64,000 nt of DNA from Polytrichum commune. Taxonomy: Eukaryota > Streptophyta > Polytrichopsida > Polytrichales > Polytrichaceae. The notes below the pieces were generated by a model. It worked only from the letters and a program-made list of their open reading frames with translations, searched no databases and was not told the origin of the DNA. The position numbers and the translations under genes were made by a program. Location of the stretch: positions 36,672,440 through 36,736,439 of the forward strand of contig OX485807.1 of assembly GCA_950295325.1 (NCBI GenBank), in the 5' to 3' direction. Of the stretch, positions 25,240 to 37,700 are shown piece after piece. How positions within the stretch are numbered: position 1 is the first letter of the stretch; every line of letters begins with the position of its first letter.

Positions 25240-26035
25240 GTTAGAATAAGGTTCCATGTTTCATGGTTTCTAAGGGTTAGTTTCCATCTAGGCCACTCAC
25301 CCACCGGATTCTAGTGGAAATGCAAATGCCTCAACTATAATAGAGGCACCTATTCATGATCAAGATCCCATCGGCAATCTATAGGGTACTGGGATTTTGA
25401 TAAGGCTAGAATCAATAATGTCATGACACATGTCCTGGTTTTGAGTGCAAAATTAATGAGGAATGATGGCAGACCCTAGATATTGGTAACATGTTCAGGC
25501 CGACTTTTGGCTTCAAAATCTCACGGTAATTACCAAAAGAACTACAATGCTCTTGATTTCTATCTTCCTACACGGGATAGATTTGCACCACCTTATACTT
25601 CTCCAAGTCTGGCTCAAAATCTCTTAAGTGATCGGTTGTGAGTGCCTCTACTCTAAAATCTGGTGGGTGAAGTGGCCTACATGGAAACTAACCCTAAGTC
25701 TCCAACTTCAACTATGGTATCACCAGGGAATCGATAGTGCCATGACACATGTCCCCCAGTTTGAGTGCTAAAGTGAGGAGGAATTCATCTCAAATGAGTA
25801 GCTACAATAACCCCTAGACATTGGTAATGTGTTCGGACCAACTTTTGGCTTCAAAATTCACAATAGTTTCAATCCAAGGAACAAAACTAATGAAAAATTC
25901 ACAATCCTCTTGATTTCTATCTTCCTACACAAGAGAAACTCGCACCACCTCATACTTCTCCGGATATGGTGCAGAAGCTCTTACGTAATCGGCTATGGGT
26001 GCCTCTACTCTCTACATTTGGTAACCATTCCCCAA
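25240..26035. repeat. Diverged tandem duplication with an inverted segment
   Basis: CATGACACATGTCC occurs at 25422 and 25741, and CTTGATTTCTATCTTCCTACAC at 25553 and 25911 (spacing about 320-360). In addition, 25268-25310 (AAGGGTTAGTTTCCATCTAGG) is the inverted complement of about 25655-25700. This arrangement suggests a worn composite transposon; the superfamily is not identifiable. Confidence 0.6.
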
Positions 26036-26179
26036 ACACCGAAGACCGAACATAGTCGGCTTTTGGAACCTCGTCGCTCTTGCGTCAACATGTTAGAAAG
26101 GAAAGCGAACAAATACGGCTTAGTTAGAATCTTTGTGCACGTGAACCACTAGGAAACCGACACGTCAACAACACAACTC

Positions 26180-26700
26180 CAAAACATGGTCGAGGAACCC
26201 CCCAAAAGGCCATTGCCTCATTGTCGGAGGCCACGGTCCCTCTCGATAACCCTATCTTCGCGTCCTCACATACGATGCTTTGACTCGACCACTCCCGTGT
26301 CCTCGTCTCCGAGGAACGGTGGGGACCACCTCCAAGACTCCATGAGCCCCATGGTGGCCCCCCACTCCCTTTGTCGTTGTTGCGAGGGGTGCCCCCCCCC
26401 TCTCGTGGACGGGATCCCTAACCCCGATAATCCCCTCGCTCGCCTCCCCCCCCCCCTTTGAATTCGGCCGTTCCTTAATGTGAGGGTTTCCGAAAGCAAC
26501 CAATAAATCCTTGTCCTTTTAGGGTCCACTTGGCACTGTAGGGGGACCGCTCGGGTGCCACCTTTGATTCCAGCTCGCGCACACCGGCCAATACGACAAC
26601 TGTGGCCGCGACATGTGGATCATATCATTCGACTCCGGAACCAACCGCCCACCTGGAGTCCCGCCTTGACCCGGTCGGCCTTTCGTGGTGAAGGAATTGT
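26180..26700. other. GC-rich segment, possible retroelement remnant
   Basis: Sharply GC-rich against AT-rich flanks, with C runs at about 26390 and 26444-26456. Open on both strands without recognisable protein. The GGGGGACCGCTCGGGTGCCACC region resembles untranslated parts of plant LTR elements in style only; no LTR pair was found. Confidence 0.3.
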
Positions 26701-27536
26701 TGGAGATAACTTAGATATATAATGAATTTGGGAGATTATATAGAGGAACCAACTACAACTGATCATATGTATGTGCCCTCATCAGCTTGCCGCTTCCCGC
26801 GTGCACATTAACTTCAATTACGTCATCTTCGTGTCGCAAATCTCATAGCGTTGTTTATTCATCTGTACACTAATCACATTACAAGGGAAAAATATGATGG
26901 AATGTTGATTACGTAGAAACGGGCAACCTAATCGCACATATTAGTGTAGTTTTGCTTCGATCGGTCTTAGGGTTTGTGGAGTGTGTTGTTTGAGGGCAAT
27001 TTTATCTCACTTGAACTCTATTATAGTGATTCGGGGTCTATTCTGTTACTTTTGAAGCCACTCCATCTGATGATAGTCTTTTAGAGGCTGTAGAAGTATA
27101 GTTCACTTCGTTCTCACCTTCTCGATGTATGATTGATGTGCGTTGGGGCGTAGTCCTTGCCAAGGTTGTTGTTGATTCATATCATTTGGGTCCCACTAGA
27201 CGAGTATGGGTTTAGGGTCCAGAATTAGGTTCGTTGTGTCTTAAAAGAGGAAATGTCTGGGATAATATGTTACTTTGCGTTTTCAACCCCCCCCCCCCCC
27301 CCCCATTAGGTGTCACAAAACTATACCCCCAATTTTCAAGCACTAGTGACTATAAAATCACGGGAGGTCGAAGGAATTGTATAGAGACTGAGAGAAATCG
27401 AGATATCATGCACCCAATGGTACACAGTAACTCCTATTCCTAAAACATAGAAATATGCCAGAACGATCATCAACAACATGAAGATTTTGTCATTGACGGT
27501 CAAATTGTTTCACCCAACCACAAGCTAAACTTCATG

Positions 27537-29025
27537 CTAAAGATCTGGGTGTAGTACTCCAAAAATATCTCACTATTAAAATTTCTAACTTGTATTCAAT
27601 AGGTACACCAATCGAATTATTCTCAACAATGACCCAAATCATTCGAAAAGCATTGATTGGGTTGCACCATTTTCCACAAACACACACACACACACAACGC
27701 TTGTGTTTACCCACTACTTGGGGAGGGGAAATCCATTGGATGACTTATCATGCAAAGTGGGGCTCCGGATCTGGGTTCGGAATTCCAAAAATATCTTTCT
27801 ATCGAAATTTCTAGCTTCTCTTCAATGACCCAATCGAAGAAATCTTTGAAAATGGACCAATGAATCAAAAAAAAGCATTGATTCGCTTGCACAACGACCA
27901 CATAGCTTACAATATACCCTTTAATGTGGGACGGAAATTTGTTGGATGACTTATCAAGCCAAGCGGCCTATAGATTCACGTTTAGTGCTCCAAAAATATC
28001 TTACTAGGTATTGACATTTTGAGCTTGAATCTCTTCAATGAACCAATCGAAGTCGGCTCTTTAGAGGAGCTATCAATCAAAAACCATCAATTGGGCAATG
28101 TCATTTTCCACAAACACCACTCTGCTTATCGTTACCTATTTATGTGGGAGGAGAATTTGCTATATGAGTTATCATGCAAAGCGTGCTATATGTTAGATAG
28201 ACCCATTTTCGATAACCACCCAATCCTAATACATAGAGTCTCCTAAAGTCGTGAAGGTCCAAATTTGCAGCCATCATCTATAATTTGGAATGTTGGAAAT
28301 AAAGAATGATATGGGAGAGAGCAGTCATTACTATTGAGGAGTTCACCATGATGGAAAAAATAAGTTGAAAGGGCATGGACATGGGTTCCTTGAAAAAGGT
28401 ACTGACTGTACTCAAGTTTTCATTTACTAGTTATCAAAAACAAAAGAATCTTGCCTTTGAGAATTTACTACAATTTCAATACCTCAAAAGAAATTGGATT
28501 ATATTTTTTGGTTAAAACGTTGTGACATCAATGTCTAAGTCTGTGAAAAATCATTCCAACATCACACATGTACCACACAAAATTGGATCTATCTACCTTG
28601 GATTTGGGTTTGGTTGGCGGTTCGAAGCATGCTATGAAATCTTCTTTATACTTAACGGAAAAAAATTGGCTAGGTAAATGAGATGCCAAGAGCCCACCCA
28701 CCGCAAAGGTAGGGAGTAAACCCCACCCTACACCAAAAGGATTCTTGAGTAGGGTAGGACCAATGGGCTCATATTCACGTCAGATTGCCCGACGTTGATT
28801 ACTTATTTATTTATTTATGGATTTGGGTTTGGTACCCCAAATATATCTCACTATTGAGATTTTGAACTTCTCTATAATGGATTAATCAATTTATACTTCT
28901 CTTCGATGGACCAATCAATCTCACAACCCTGATTGGATTGCACCACTTTCTGCACCATTTTACCCAATAAGAGGAGGGATTGATCACACCTCAACTTATC
29001 GTGCAAAGTAGCACACACTATATTT
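27537..29025. repeat. Degenerate ~205-226-bp tandem array plus an outlying unit
   Basis: CCAAAAATATCT recurs at about 27559, 27785 and 27990, followed each time by CTTCAATGA/ACCAATCGAA-like and CCATTTTCCACAAAC-like text and ending with TTATCATGCAAAG. A fourth, more diverged unit lies at about 28815-29025. The plus-strand frame at 28019-28246 arises from this repeat. Confidence 0.7.
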
Positions 29026-29469
29026 GACCACACAAGTCAGCATTAGCATTGGGTTTCTCACTACACTGATTATCTACATTAGTGCATGTCCCTATTCAGA
29101 GTTACGCAGTCCAGTTACGTCTTTATTGGGGATTCAATTTTTGCTAATAAAGAGTTCACTAAGTTGTTCGGACAATATAGAACATAAATGACTTTGCTTG
29201 GTAGAACATTACAATCTCATTAACTAGTTATAGCATTGCGTGGTTCCAAATAATAACACACACTAATTGAGATAATCAATGTATTAAACATAACAAATTA
29301 CATGTCATTGATACCAATGTTGGCATTAACCTAATTTGCACAAAGATTTGAAGTTGCATCATTTATCAAAACCAAGTTCACTCCTGATGTATCGACTATG
29401 ACTCATGTTGTGTAAGCTTACATCGCTGCACATAACACATCGTATGGAAAATAAACCAAACAAGAGATA

Positions 29470-29493
29470 AACACACACACACACACACACACA
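29470..29493. repeat. (CA)n microsatellite
   Basis: About twelve CA units shortly before family H copy at 29558. Confidence 0.9.
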
Positions 29494-29557
29494 AACACAT
29501 TATAGCTATACAAATATTCACTCCTGATGGGACAAACAAAGCTCCTACTTGGCCTAA

Positions 29558-30052
29558 GGGCCACTTCACACACGAGCCAAGAGCCGTGACCATGAAATTG
29601 TGAGAGCCCAAAAGAAAAGTGTCCAAAGGCCATCCCAAGACACCTCCAAAATCATGTAGTTTAATCATGGATCCTCAAGTATAGTGTGAAGCCATATGTG
29701 ACCGGGCCCTCAATCAAATTGCTATTACAATGAAATTCTATTTATGCAGGTCCTCACACATGATAAATAGAATAAACCAACGGTTGTGAGCATTCGGAGT
29801 GCCATGGTCTCCCGGTTTCGTGTTAGGCCTACCTCCAAGTTGTGGTTCTTGAAAATAGTCCAAGTTACCATGAAACTTGATCCATTCGATGCCATGTAGG
29901 AATCCATGTAGACTTTGCATCCATCTTGCATTCACATACTCCGTTGGTCCCTCAAGCGAAGTGTGAAGCGAACTTGGACCGGCTCTGCCTGTTCCACCTA
30001 TGAGATTGCTTGAAGTGTAATAGTCATGGGCACTTAGTCTCGTGTGTGAAAC
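29558..30052. mobile_element. Harbinger-type MITE, family H copy
   Basis: Opposite orientation to the 48.3-kb copy. The left end is perfect and preceded by TAA (29555-29557). The right end has lost its terminal GTGGCCC, reading CGTGTGTGAA then TAA. Confidence 0.8.
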
Positions 30053-30321
30053 TAATCGCATGCCAACTCAATCCAAAAAGGCTAAGTGCAAAGATGTGAT
30101 ATGACCCAACCAACCAACCAACAAGTTCTTTACTAGTTATTTTTATTGGTTACCGGTTACTAAAGTGTTTATTCTTGGCAGAGGAGAGTAGTATTGTTCC
30201 AATGACCCTTTGTCCGGTGGGCATTGGGCCATTAACATTACGAACAGACACTTTATTCATGCCGGCCTTGCAATAAGTCCGGACTATCTATCTATCTATC
30301 TGATATGACCCACGATATAAT

Positions 30322-30478
30322 AAGAAGTTGCTGACAAGAGAAGGGTAGGGTTTTTGCCAATGGATGAACTCATCCATCATCCATGACAATATTCATTTAC
30401 TTACTCATAAGAAGCGTCACACGAAAAGTTGCCATAGTGACATAAAATACTGTATGACACTAACTATCTTTAGTGTTG
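30322..30478. mobile_element. MITE, family T, 3' fragment
   Basis: Only the right part is present, from a GTAGGGTTTTTGCCAATGG block through the terminal TTTAGTGT. The left half is missing. Confidence 0.65.
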
Positions 30479-31100
30479 TACTAAGTTATTCTCGATTGGT
30501 CTACAATGAGATCAAACCCAAGACCTAATCCTTGAGCTTTGTGGTGTGTCGGTAAACTCATTCATTTGTGAATGAAGAGGCTCTAGTAAAAACAACTCCC
30601 AAAACAACCACCCTACATGTTGAGAGTTGATTCATTCCATTTGAATCTTGCTAGTATAATTTGGGGATCTTTGACACCACCTCATATTGTCTAAACACTA
30701 AAAACCTCAAATTCCTAGCACCTTATATCTAGTGAGCCCTAATACCCATGATCCACCCAATCATACTGGGGATATCAGGGTGAACCGGATATTTCCAACC
30801 AACCAGGTGAGAACCTAGGGGCTTGCCCTGGTGCCGGCCAACTTTCCTGCGCCCATCGAAGGTGTTCTCCTTCGAAAGGAGGCAACAACCATCAAGGGCC
30901 TTCTCAATTCTCTAAGTGCATGTTTCAGGATTACATATAGATTCAAACAGACTTGAGATGAAGCAACACCATAATTCACACTGGTGGCAGCATCGGTGTC
31001 GTTTTTCTTGTCTTTTCTTGAATGTGAAAACTTCAATCACCATAACGCTTTGTTAAGATTTCAACGTCCCAAGGGAATAAGTTTACCAGGGCAAGAATAA

Positions 31101-31633
31101 TGTCTGGGGAGATTTTTGGGCACAATCGGTCAAAATACTACACTAACTAGGATATTTAGTGTTTGATTATATTTAGTGTTGTTACCACCCTACCCTGCTC
31201 AACACTAATTTTCAATTCCTTGACAATTAGTGTAAGACATAAATGTGCCGCTACCTTGCCTACAGCCACCTCCCTTATTATATCCTTTTATTCATATCCT
31301 TACTAACACTAAATTCAAACATGTAACTTCCACATGTTACGATAGTTGATATTTAGTGTTTGAGTTTAAATTTGATGTTACTTACTTTCATAGGGTTATT
31401 GATATTTAGTGTAAGCATTCGTATTTAGTGTACCAAACACCAAATATCCTATTTAGTGTAGTGTTTCCAAACCAAACCGGTTACATGTTGTGAACTTTCG
31501 GCCTTTCCTTTAGTATTTGGGGTATATTCCACAGATTCCTCTTTTCCTAAACGGCCGATTCTTTTCCTAAATTCTCGAGCTTGAAACGGTTATTTCTCAA
31601 ACTGTAACTAGAGGCCAGTTCTCCCCGTCCATT
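31101..31633. mobile_element. MITE, family P copy (reverse), split by a nested MITE
   Basis: The left end reads TGTCTGGGGAGATTTTTGGGC. The element is cut at 31138 and resumes at about 31462 with CCAAACCAAACCGGTTACATG, then GGTATATTCC and CGGTTATTTCTCAAACTGTAA, to CTCCCCGTCCA. Without the insert it would be about 210 bp. Confidence 0.72.
31138..31461. mobile_element. MITE related to family T, nested in a family P element
   Basis: 324 bp. Left end CTACACTAACTAGGATATTT and the complement of the right end CTACACTAAATAGGATATTT match at all but about two of 28 positions. The interior differs from the 47.7/55.9-kb copies but repeats TATTTAGTGT several times. It interrupts the family P element at 31101-31633, whose sequence resumes on the far side. 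Confidence 0.75.
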
Positions 31634-32459
31634 GGGCCGCCATTTTACCGTTCCCGCGTGATCCTTTATCACAAGGACAATAATTCACAAAGCTCCAAGG
31701 GCCGCTGCTTTAGCATTCCCATCCGTACTTGCAGTCTACCTACAACTAAAAGCTCTCACATGTGTTGAAAGCCTCCACGACAACAGACCTCTAACTAAAA
31801 ATAGAATTTCAATCCATGGATGAACAGGGACGTTCATCCATTATGCAATAGGCGGTTATAATGGATGTACCCCATCTACATTGACGAGATAAGTTATAAA
31901 GGTAGCCCAGTGAGGTGTAAGAAACTAGATTTGTAATTGATTGATGGTACCTATGCATGCACTAAAGGAAGGTCCAATGGGCAGCCGACACGTGGACGTG
32001 TGGAAAATCATAAGGTACGTTGTCATGAGGATGTCAACACCGGCAACGGCATAATTCATCTTGTGTAATATGGTAACTAGGTACACCTATGTAATCATGT
32101 ATCCGTGTAAGGTAGATGGGTCTTGAATGGTTTATGTGAGCACGGAATAAATGGTAATACTTTATATTGATGGTCTAGTGTACATGGGTCTTAATATAGC
32201 CACATTTAACACAATGCGAAGGGATGGGAGCATCATGCACAAGATACTAGGACTTCTAATGGCGTTCTTCCATTTACAAGGTTAACACTAGCTATGTGAA
32301 CGAGTCTTCCATTTGGAGGGTGAACATGTGATGAATTGTTATGTAGTCTACATATTACTTTTCATGGTAATAGATGATCTCCTCAATAGTGTAGGGGAAC
32401 CCATTTGAGATCGAGTAACCATGAACATGTGGGAGGCATGTGTTGTATTACACAAAATC

Positions 32460-32740
32460 TATGATTTCGTGTGGTATTAATATCATTGTGCTATGCTTAT
32501 TAGAGTGGTTTTCTTGATTTGTTATGTAACACTGAGTGAAGTTTGTCACCTTCTTGAGTTGCTAAGAAGACAATTAACATGGGTCGATGATGAATAATGT
32601 GGGGTACACTATATTAGATGCGTTGTGTAGCTACACACCTTGTCCTCTTCACACATGTATTGTTCCAACAAAATTTGCACATAATGTTCAATGATGTGTA
32701 GGAATCGTATGAGGTAGAGGGTGCCTAAACCAACCTTTTG
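32460..32740. repeat. Unclassified dispersed repeat, copy 1
   Basis: TTATTAGAGTGGTTTTCTTGA through GAAGACAATTAACATGGGT and GTGGGGTACACTATATTAGAT is shared with about 47309-47475. The following GCCTAAACCAACCTTTTGG block is shared with 5150-5180. It has no recognisable coding content. Confidence 0.6.
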
Positions 32741-33112
32741 GTTGATTAGCCTGTTTTTGGATTTCATTTGGATTAGTGGAATGCATAAGTGGCTTAGCAA
32801 GTTGGCTTAGACATGGTAGGAACAAAAAGAAAGTAAATTACACATCATATGAATATACTGCAAAAGTTAGAAGTAATGTACCCCTACTTTTTGAATCCAA
32901 CCCGACATCCACCCAAAGCTAACCCCACTTTAAACTAGAGGCATTTGACCAGTTTGAGTTGTGCTTTAATTACGGAATGAGGAGGCGTCCATAAAGATTG
33001 CTTTTAGAAGGGGGTTGAATATTGGCATCATCTACGTTATGGTCTCACATAATGTTCATGAGATAATCAAGTCGTACTAATTGAGGCCTACATCTCTAAT
33101 CATGATCACATT

Positions 33113-33172
33113 TCCAAAGTGCATGTGATTTGCAAAGTGCATGTGATTTTCCAAAGTGCATGTGATTCACAT
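33113..33172. repeat. Short tandem repeat, three units of ~20 bp
   Basis: CCAAAGTGCATGTGATT is repeated three times with small length differences. Confidence 0.8.
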
Positions 33173-34379
33173 TTCCAATCCATAAAATAACAAATCAATT
33201 CCATCATATGTCCATACCATAACATAAGTCATCATATATCTTCAATTTGGTGGGCCACATAATCTTAAGAGTACAATCCCAGTACCTTCCAAATTTTTTA
33301 ACTCCATGCTACAATGTCAACCTGACGATGTAGAAGACCCTTACTATGTTAAGTAATGTTATGACAATGAACACATCAAGATTTGAACACGATTCACAGT
33401 CAGTGTCCATAAGTGTGGGTCACTCACCTTGTAGCACTTTCCCATTAAGTATATTACCACCCCTCACGTGTTTTTTTTTGGTGAGATACATGGCTTCAAA
33501 CCTTGGGTTCATGAGCGGCTCACCACAAGACACATATAAGGCATGTGAAACTATGTTTGGAACCGATTCCAATTGTGTAACTACTTACACAGAATGTATA
33601 TAATACATTTTTGTAATGCTTTCAAGGGTGTATTTGAAGATGGCTATTCTTAAAGTTATTGTCTCCTCATGATGTTTCTTGTATGTCACATGGTTTAACC
33701 CCAAAGTATTCACTACATTTTGTCAATTAATCTATAAAACTTGTCATTTGTCTTTGTTCTATGAATTTCTTTGTTTCTAAGCTGGTGTAATAGAATTTCA
33801 CATAATTTGGGTTCAGGCTAGACAACATGTGTCACCCACACATATCTTCTAAACATACAGTATCTCCCATTCAAATGACCTCTCAATTATTCTTTGTCAC
33901 TCTATGTAGAAAATATCAATATCGATGTCTGCAATTGATTCAATATGTGGAAATATCACCAGAATCCATACAAAATCGAGCTCTCATTTGCTTCATGAGT
34001 TTAAAATCAAGATCCCATCCCATGCAAACTTGTTTTCGATGACAAAAAGCTGTTGTTAGTGAGACCTAGGTCCGCCAAGCTTCACCAGTTTAAAACCTCT
34101 CAACTTGAGTATCAAGTCCATCCAAATCATTCACAAAAGTTACTCCAAGAGTTGATTTCACTTCTTTCATTGAACAGCTGCAGATGGAGAGACTTACAAG
34201 TACATTGTGTATGACTAGCATACTAGTGGAAAGAATACAATGTAAACTATGCCGTGAGGTGTATACCTTGATTTTAACAAATCGTTCATACATGCGATTC
34301 ATCATCTCTATTATAGAAACAAGAAGTTTAAACATACACTAATGACCTCTTACCCAGTAATAATAATAACTTAAAATAT

Positions 34380-34385
34380 TTTATT
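34380..34385 (-). terminator. Candidate poly(A) signal of the ASG2-like gene
   Basis: An AATAAA on the minus strand about 400 bases downstream of the stop codon would give a 3' UTR of normal plant length. It is the first perfect hexamer I noticed, in an AT-rich tract, so it is only a candidate. Confidence 0.3.
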
Positions 34386-34787
34386 TTAAAGACAACTATG
34401 TGGGTTGGATTGTACCCTGTGACAAGCCTAAGTTTGTTCTGGTAAAATGAGCGACCCACACACCCACCTGCACTACTAATTCCTGTACAAATAAGACTAG
34501 TTACTGGAGTGGTCTTACATAAGGGTGTGGTCTTAATTGACACAAGGTGCTGCCACCAGATGTGAGCTGTAGTTCAAAGTCGTTTGTACATATTGTGTGA
34601 TGTCCAAAGTATCACAAACAATGCGGAGAGTACCTCATATATACAATTTTTTAGTCCCGTCAGAATGCTCCAACCAAGCCAGAATGCACTAGCCTACCAA
34701 AATCACCACCGACCAGTATGTATGTTTTTCAATGGGGAGTCAAGTGAGGACCTTCAGCAAGAGGAGACATCTGTTTAATAGAAGCTA

Positions 34788-37700
34788 TCAACTCTGAGTG
34801 CACTGGAATGGGTGTCCAACACCTTCAGCTCCTTCCTGCACTCTGAAGCGTTGAAGGAATTCCATAGGCCTGTTCCAAATCCATATTGTCAGATGAGTTA
34901 CAATAAATATTTGAGTACAATAGTGGAAGTAACTGCATACTAGAACAGAAACCCAGCAATATTTGGAACTTTCATAAGTATGGAGGTCTGTTTTGAACCA
35001 TGAGTCATTCAAATGTTATAGCACTTTTCTTGCACATCCTGGTCTCAAGTGTTTTAGATTTATTAAACAGCGCCTCGAGCAGTTATCACGCTACCCGGTA
35101 TTAGGGGAAAGTATGTCTTCGCCTGAGAGGCCTGGGAGCCGCCAAGAATTGGTTGTAAGCTTGTATAACCCAACCGTTGGATGAAATCGTGTCATCCAGA
35201 TCGCAGTTCCTCATCACCAGCTCAGGATGAGAAATCGTTGCTTTGATTCCAATATTGTGGATAAAAATGAAAAAATATGGATGAAAACGTGACATTTTGT
35301 CGCGGTGCAGCATGACAGCTGCCTGTGACAATGTGTAATTAATAGATAAACCTTCACTGAAGGAACGAGATCATTATAAGGTTGTAACTCAGAAGACTTC
35401 TAGAAAGAGCTAGCCAAAAAATGAATGAACCAACGACGAAGAGTTTATGTTTCAGGGATGTGTAAATACAACTGATACACTATGGTCGAAATAAAACAAA
35501 TCAACCACACATAAATTTTCCAATGAGCCTAAAAGGGATTGGTATTCAGTTGTGGAATGTAGATCACCTTGAGCATAGAGCGCCCAAAACACATAAACAA
35601 ATGCAGGACCAAACAGTAAAAGGACAGTACTTCACAACAATCAGAAAACAAGGCAGATCAACAAGAACAAACAATTCCTGTGGATACACAAAGAGAATTG
35701 CAGGGTTGGGAACGTGCACCAATCATGACCTTCACAGAAGCCACTTACAATATTTCTCGATGCCTTCTCATTTGTGTTTGGTTGTCAGCCATAACCTGCA
35801 GAGCATCTGATGTATCTGGACCAGCTTGCCCCCCTGCAACTATCGATGGAACTCTTGCACATGGGGTCCATAGCTGTTATTATAATACAACAACATTGAT
35901 TAGTTTGAATCCGAGAATGCCAAATAATTTATGCTAAATGTGAGGCCCATGCAGTATAACAAACTAATACTGCCATAACATAGGTGCTTCTTCTTGAAGC
36001 AACACACTGTGAAGGTTGCAATTGATTCCTTAATATCAACCTGAATAGATTTTTGTGTGCATGCTTCAACTCAACTACAGAACTGGCATATCCATGCAAC
36101 CAATCAAATATGATGTTTGTCTAACAACCGTGATAGAATGACGTCAATGAGATCTACAGCTACCCATCTAGAACTCAGAGGCTTAACCATTCCTTGTTCT
36201 ACATATCCCAAAGATGAAACTGACAAGCTCCTGCACTACCTTGATTGAGTTATCGATACCGCTTGTGGCAATTGCACAATCAAATGGATGGCTCTGCACA
36301 CAATTGACAACTGCAAATATGCCAAGATGTAATCAGATAGATTCAGAAAACTGAAACCACCAAAGAAAATTGATTAAAATCCTGCAGCATAGCCTCAAAT
36401 AAATAACCCCTAGACAACATCGCGTAACTAGGGATAAGATGTGCAACTCTATAGAAAATTACACTTGAGGAATTTTAGGTGAAGAATCCTGTTGGACGAG
36501 CTCTCAGAGATAGGAGGTTGGAATAAAAAGAAAACAAGCATGAAGTCATAGTAAAGAATAGCATGTGAATATCATTATAATGGAATGAGAATGACATCAT
36601 GAGAAGAACTTAAGTATTAGGCAGCCCACCACTCTCATCGCCATTTAGCATTTTGATGAGCCTTCCAGTCTTCTTCAACCATATGAACCAGCGTCCATCG
36701 TCACTTCCACTCGCCACAAATTCTCCTGTTATTGCAGTAAAATTGCAACGTAGGTTGCATACATTACACAAGAAACAAAAGTGTGCTAACACAAATTTAG
36801 GGAACTTATAGTATCAATGTAGCTTTAGATCGTGATTTAACATAATGCAACAGAAGAATGTCTTCCTTCCACACATGGGATAACCTATCTCCCCTGATCT
36901 GATAAGAAACTTGAAACAGTATTCCCAGAAAATTATTGTGAGGAATGCAGCCATGGAAAGACTGAAGTCCACTCTAAACTATCAGACTCAAAATGATACC
37001 TCGTTCACCAAGGAAGCTCGCCTGTTTGATGTCAGTGCCAGTGTTACAATGCCCAACATAACGTTGCCGCATATCCACTGCAACCTCAGACTGCAGGGAG
37101 TAACAAGAATGGTGCACAACCAAATCACTTGAGTCAAGTAAAACGCAGAAAAGTAACAAAGAACCAATAAGAACCATGCACGTCAACATATTCTGGTGGT
37201 TCAATACACCAAGTGAAACATTTTTGTAGAGCATAAGTTCCGTTTAATCATACAAAGATCAATTCAATTGTTTACAAAAATCCAATCTGAAAGGGAAGAA
37301 CTGAAAGTTGAATCCAGAAGAAACATGTGGTATATCAACATCCTGACTGGTATAAGTACCCACCTGCAAGAAGCTGCTGTCACTCGATGAAGATCCATTT
37401 TTCGGGTGAGACTGCACTCTTCCTGCAGTGTCCCCACGATGTTGGAGTCTCAAATCTAAACCAGATCCAGGTGGCATCCCTGCCTCACGAAACCTCAATT
37501 CTTCCTCCTCTGCAACTGACATCTCAATCTCCATATCCATGTCGTCCATATCATCATCAAAATAGTCGGAGTCATCTCTATCTACGGAATGCGAGTCTAG
37601 TGATTCATCAGCCTCTGCCCTGAACAAATATTCACTGATTGACCGGATCCTTGAGGCTCTCCTCTCCACCCTGGCATCACTATCACTGCCTGTCCTTGCC

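Larger units (their letters stand above)
31634..34379. other. Intergenic, with dispersed repeat at 32.46 kb
   Basis: No recognisable protein. Holds the unclassified repeat at 32460-32740 and the 20-bp tandem at 33113. The right end borders the 3' end of the ASG2-like gene. Confidence 0.45.

Noticed and set aside
30500-30545. tRNA-like ATCAAACCC text
   Set aside because: No acceptor stem or anticodon arm could be paired around it.
36911-37623. Plus-strand frames opposite the ASG2-like exons
   Set aside because: They are antisense shadows of exons 14-15, whose minus-strand reading is clearly conserved.
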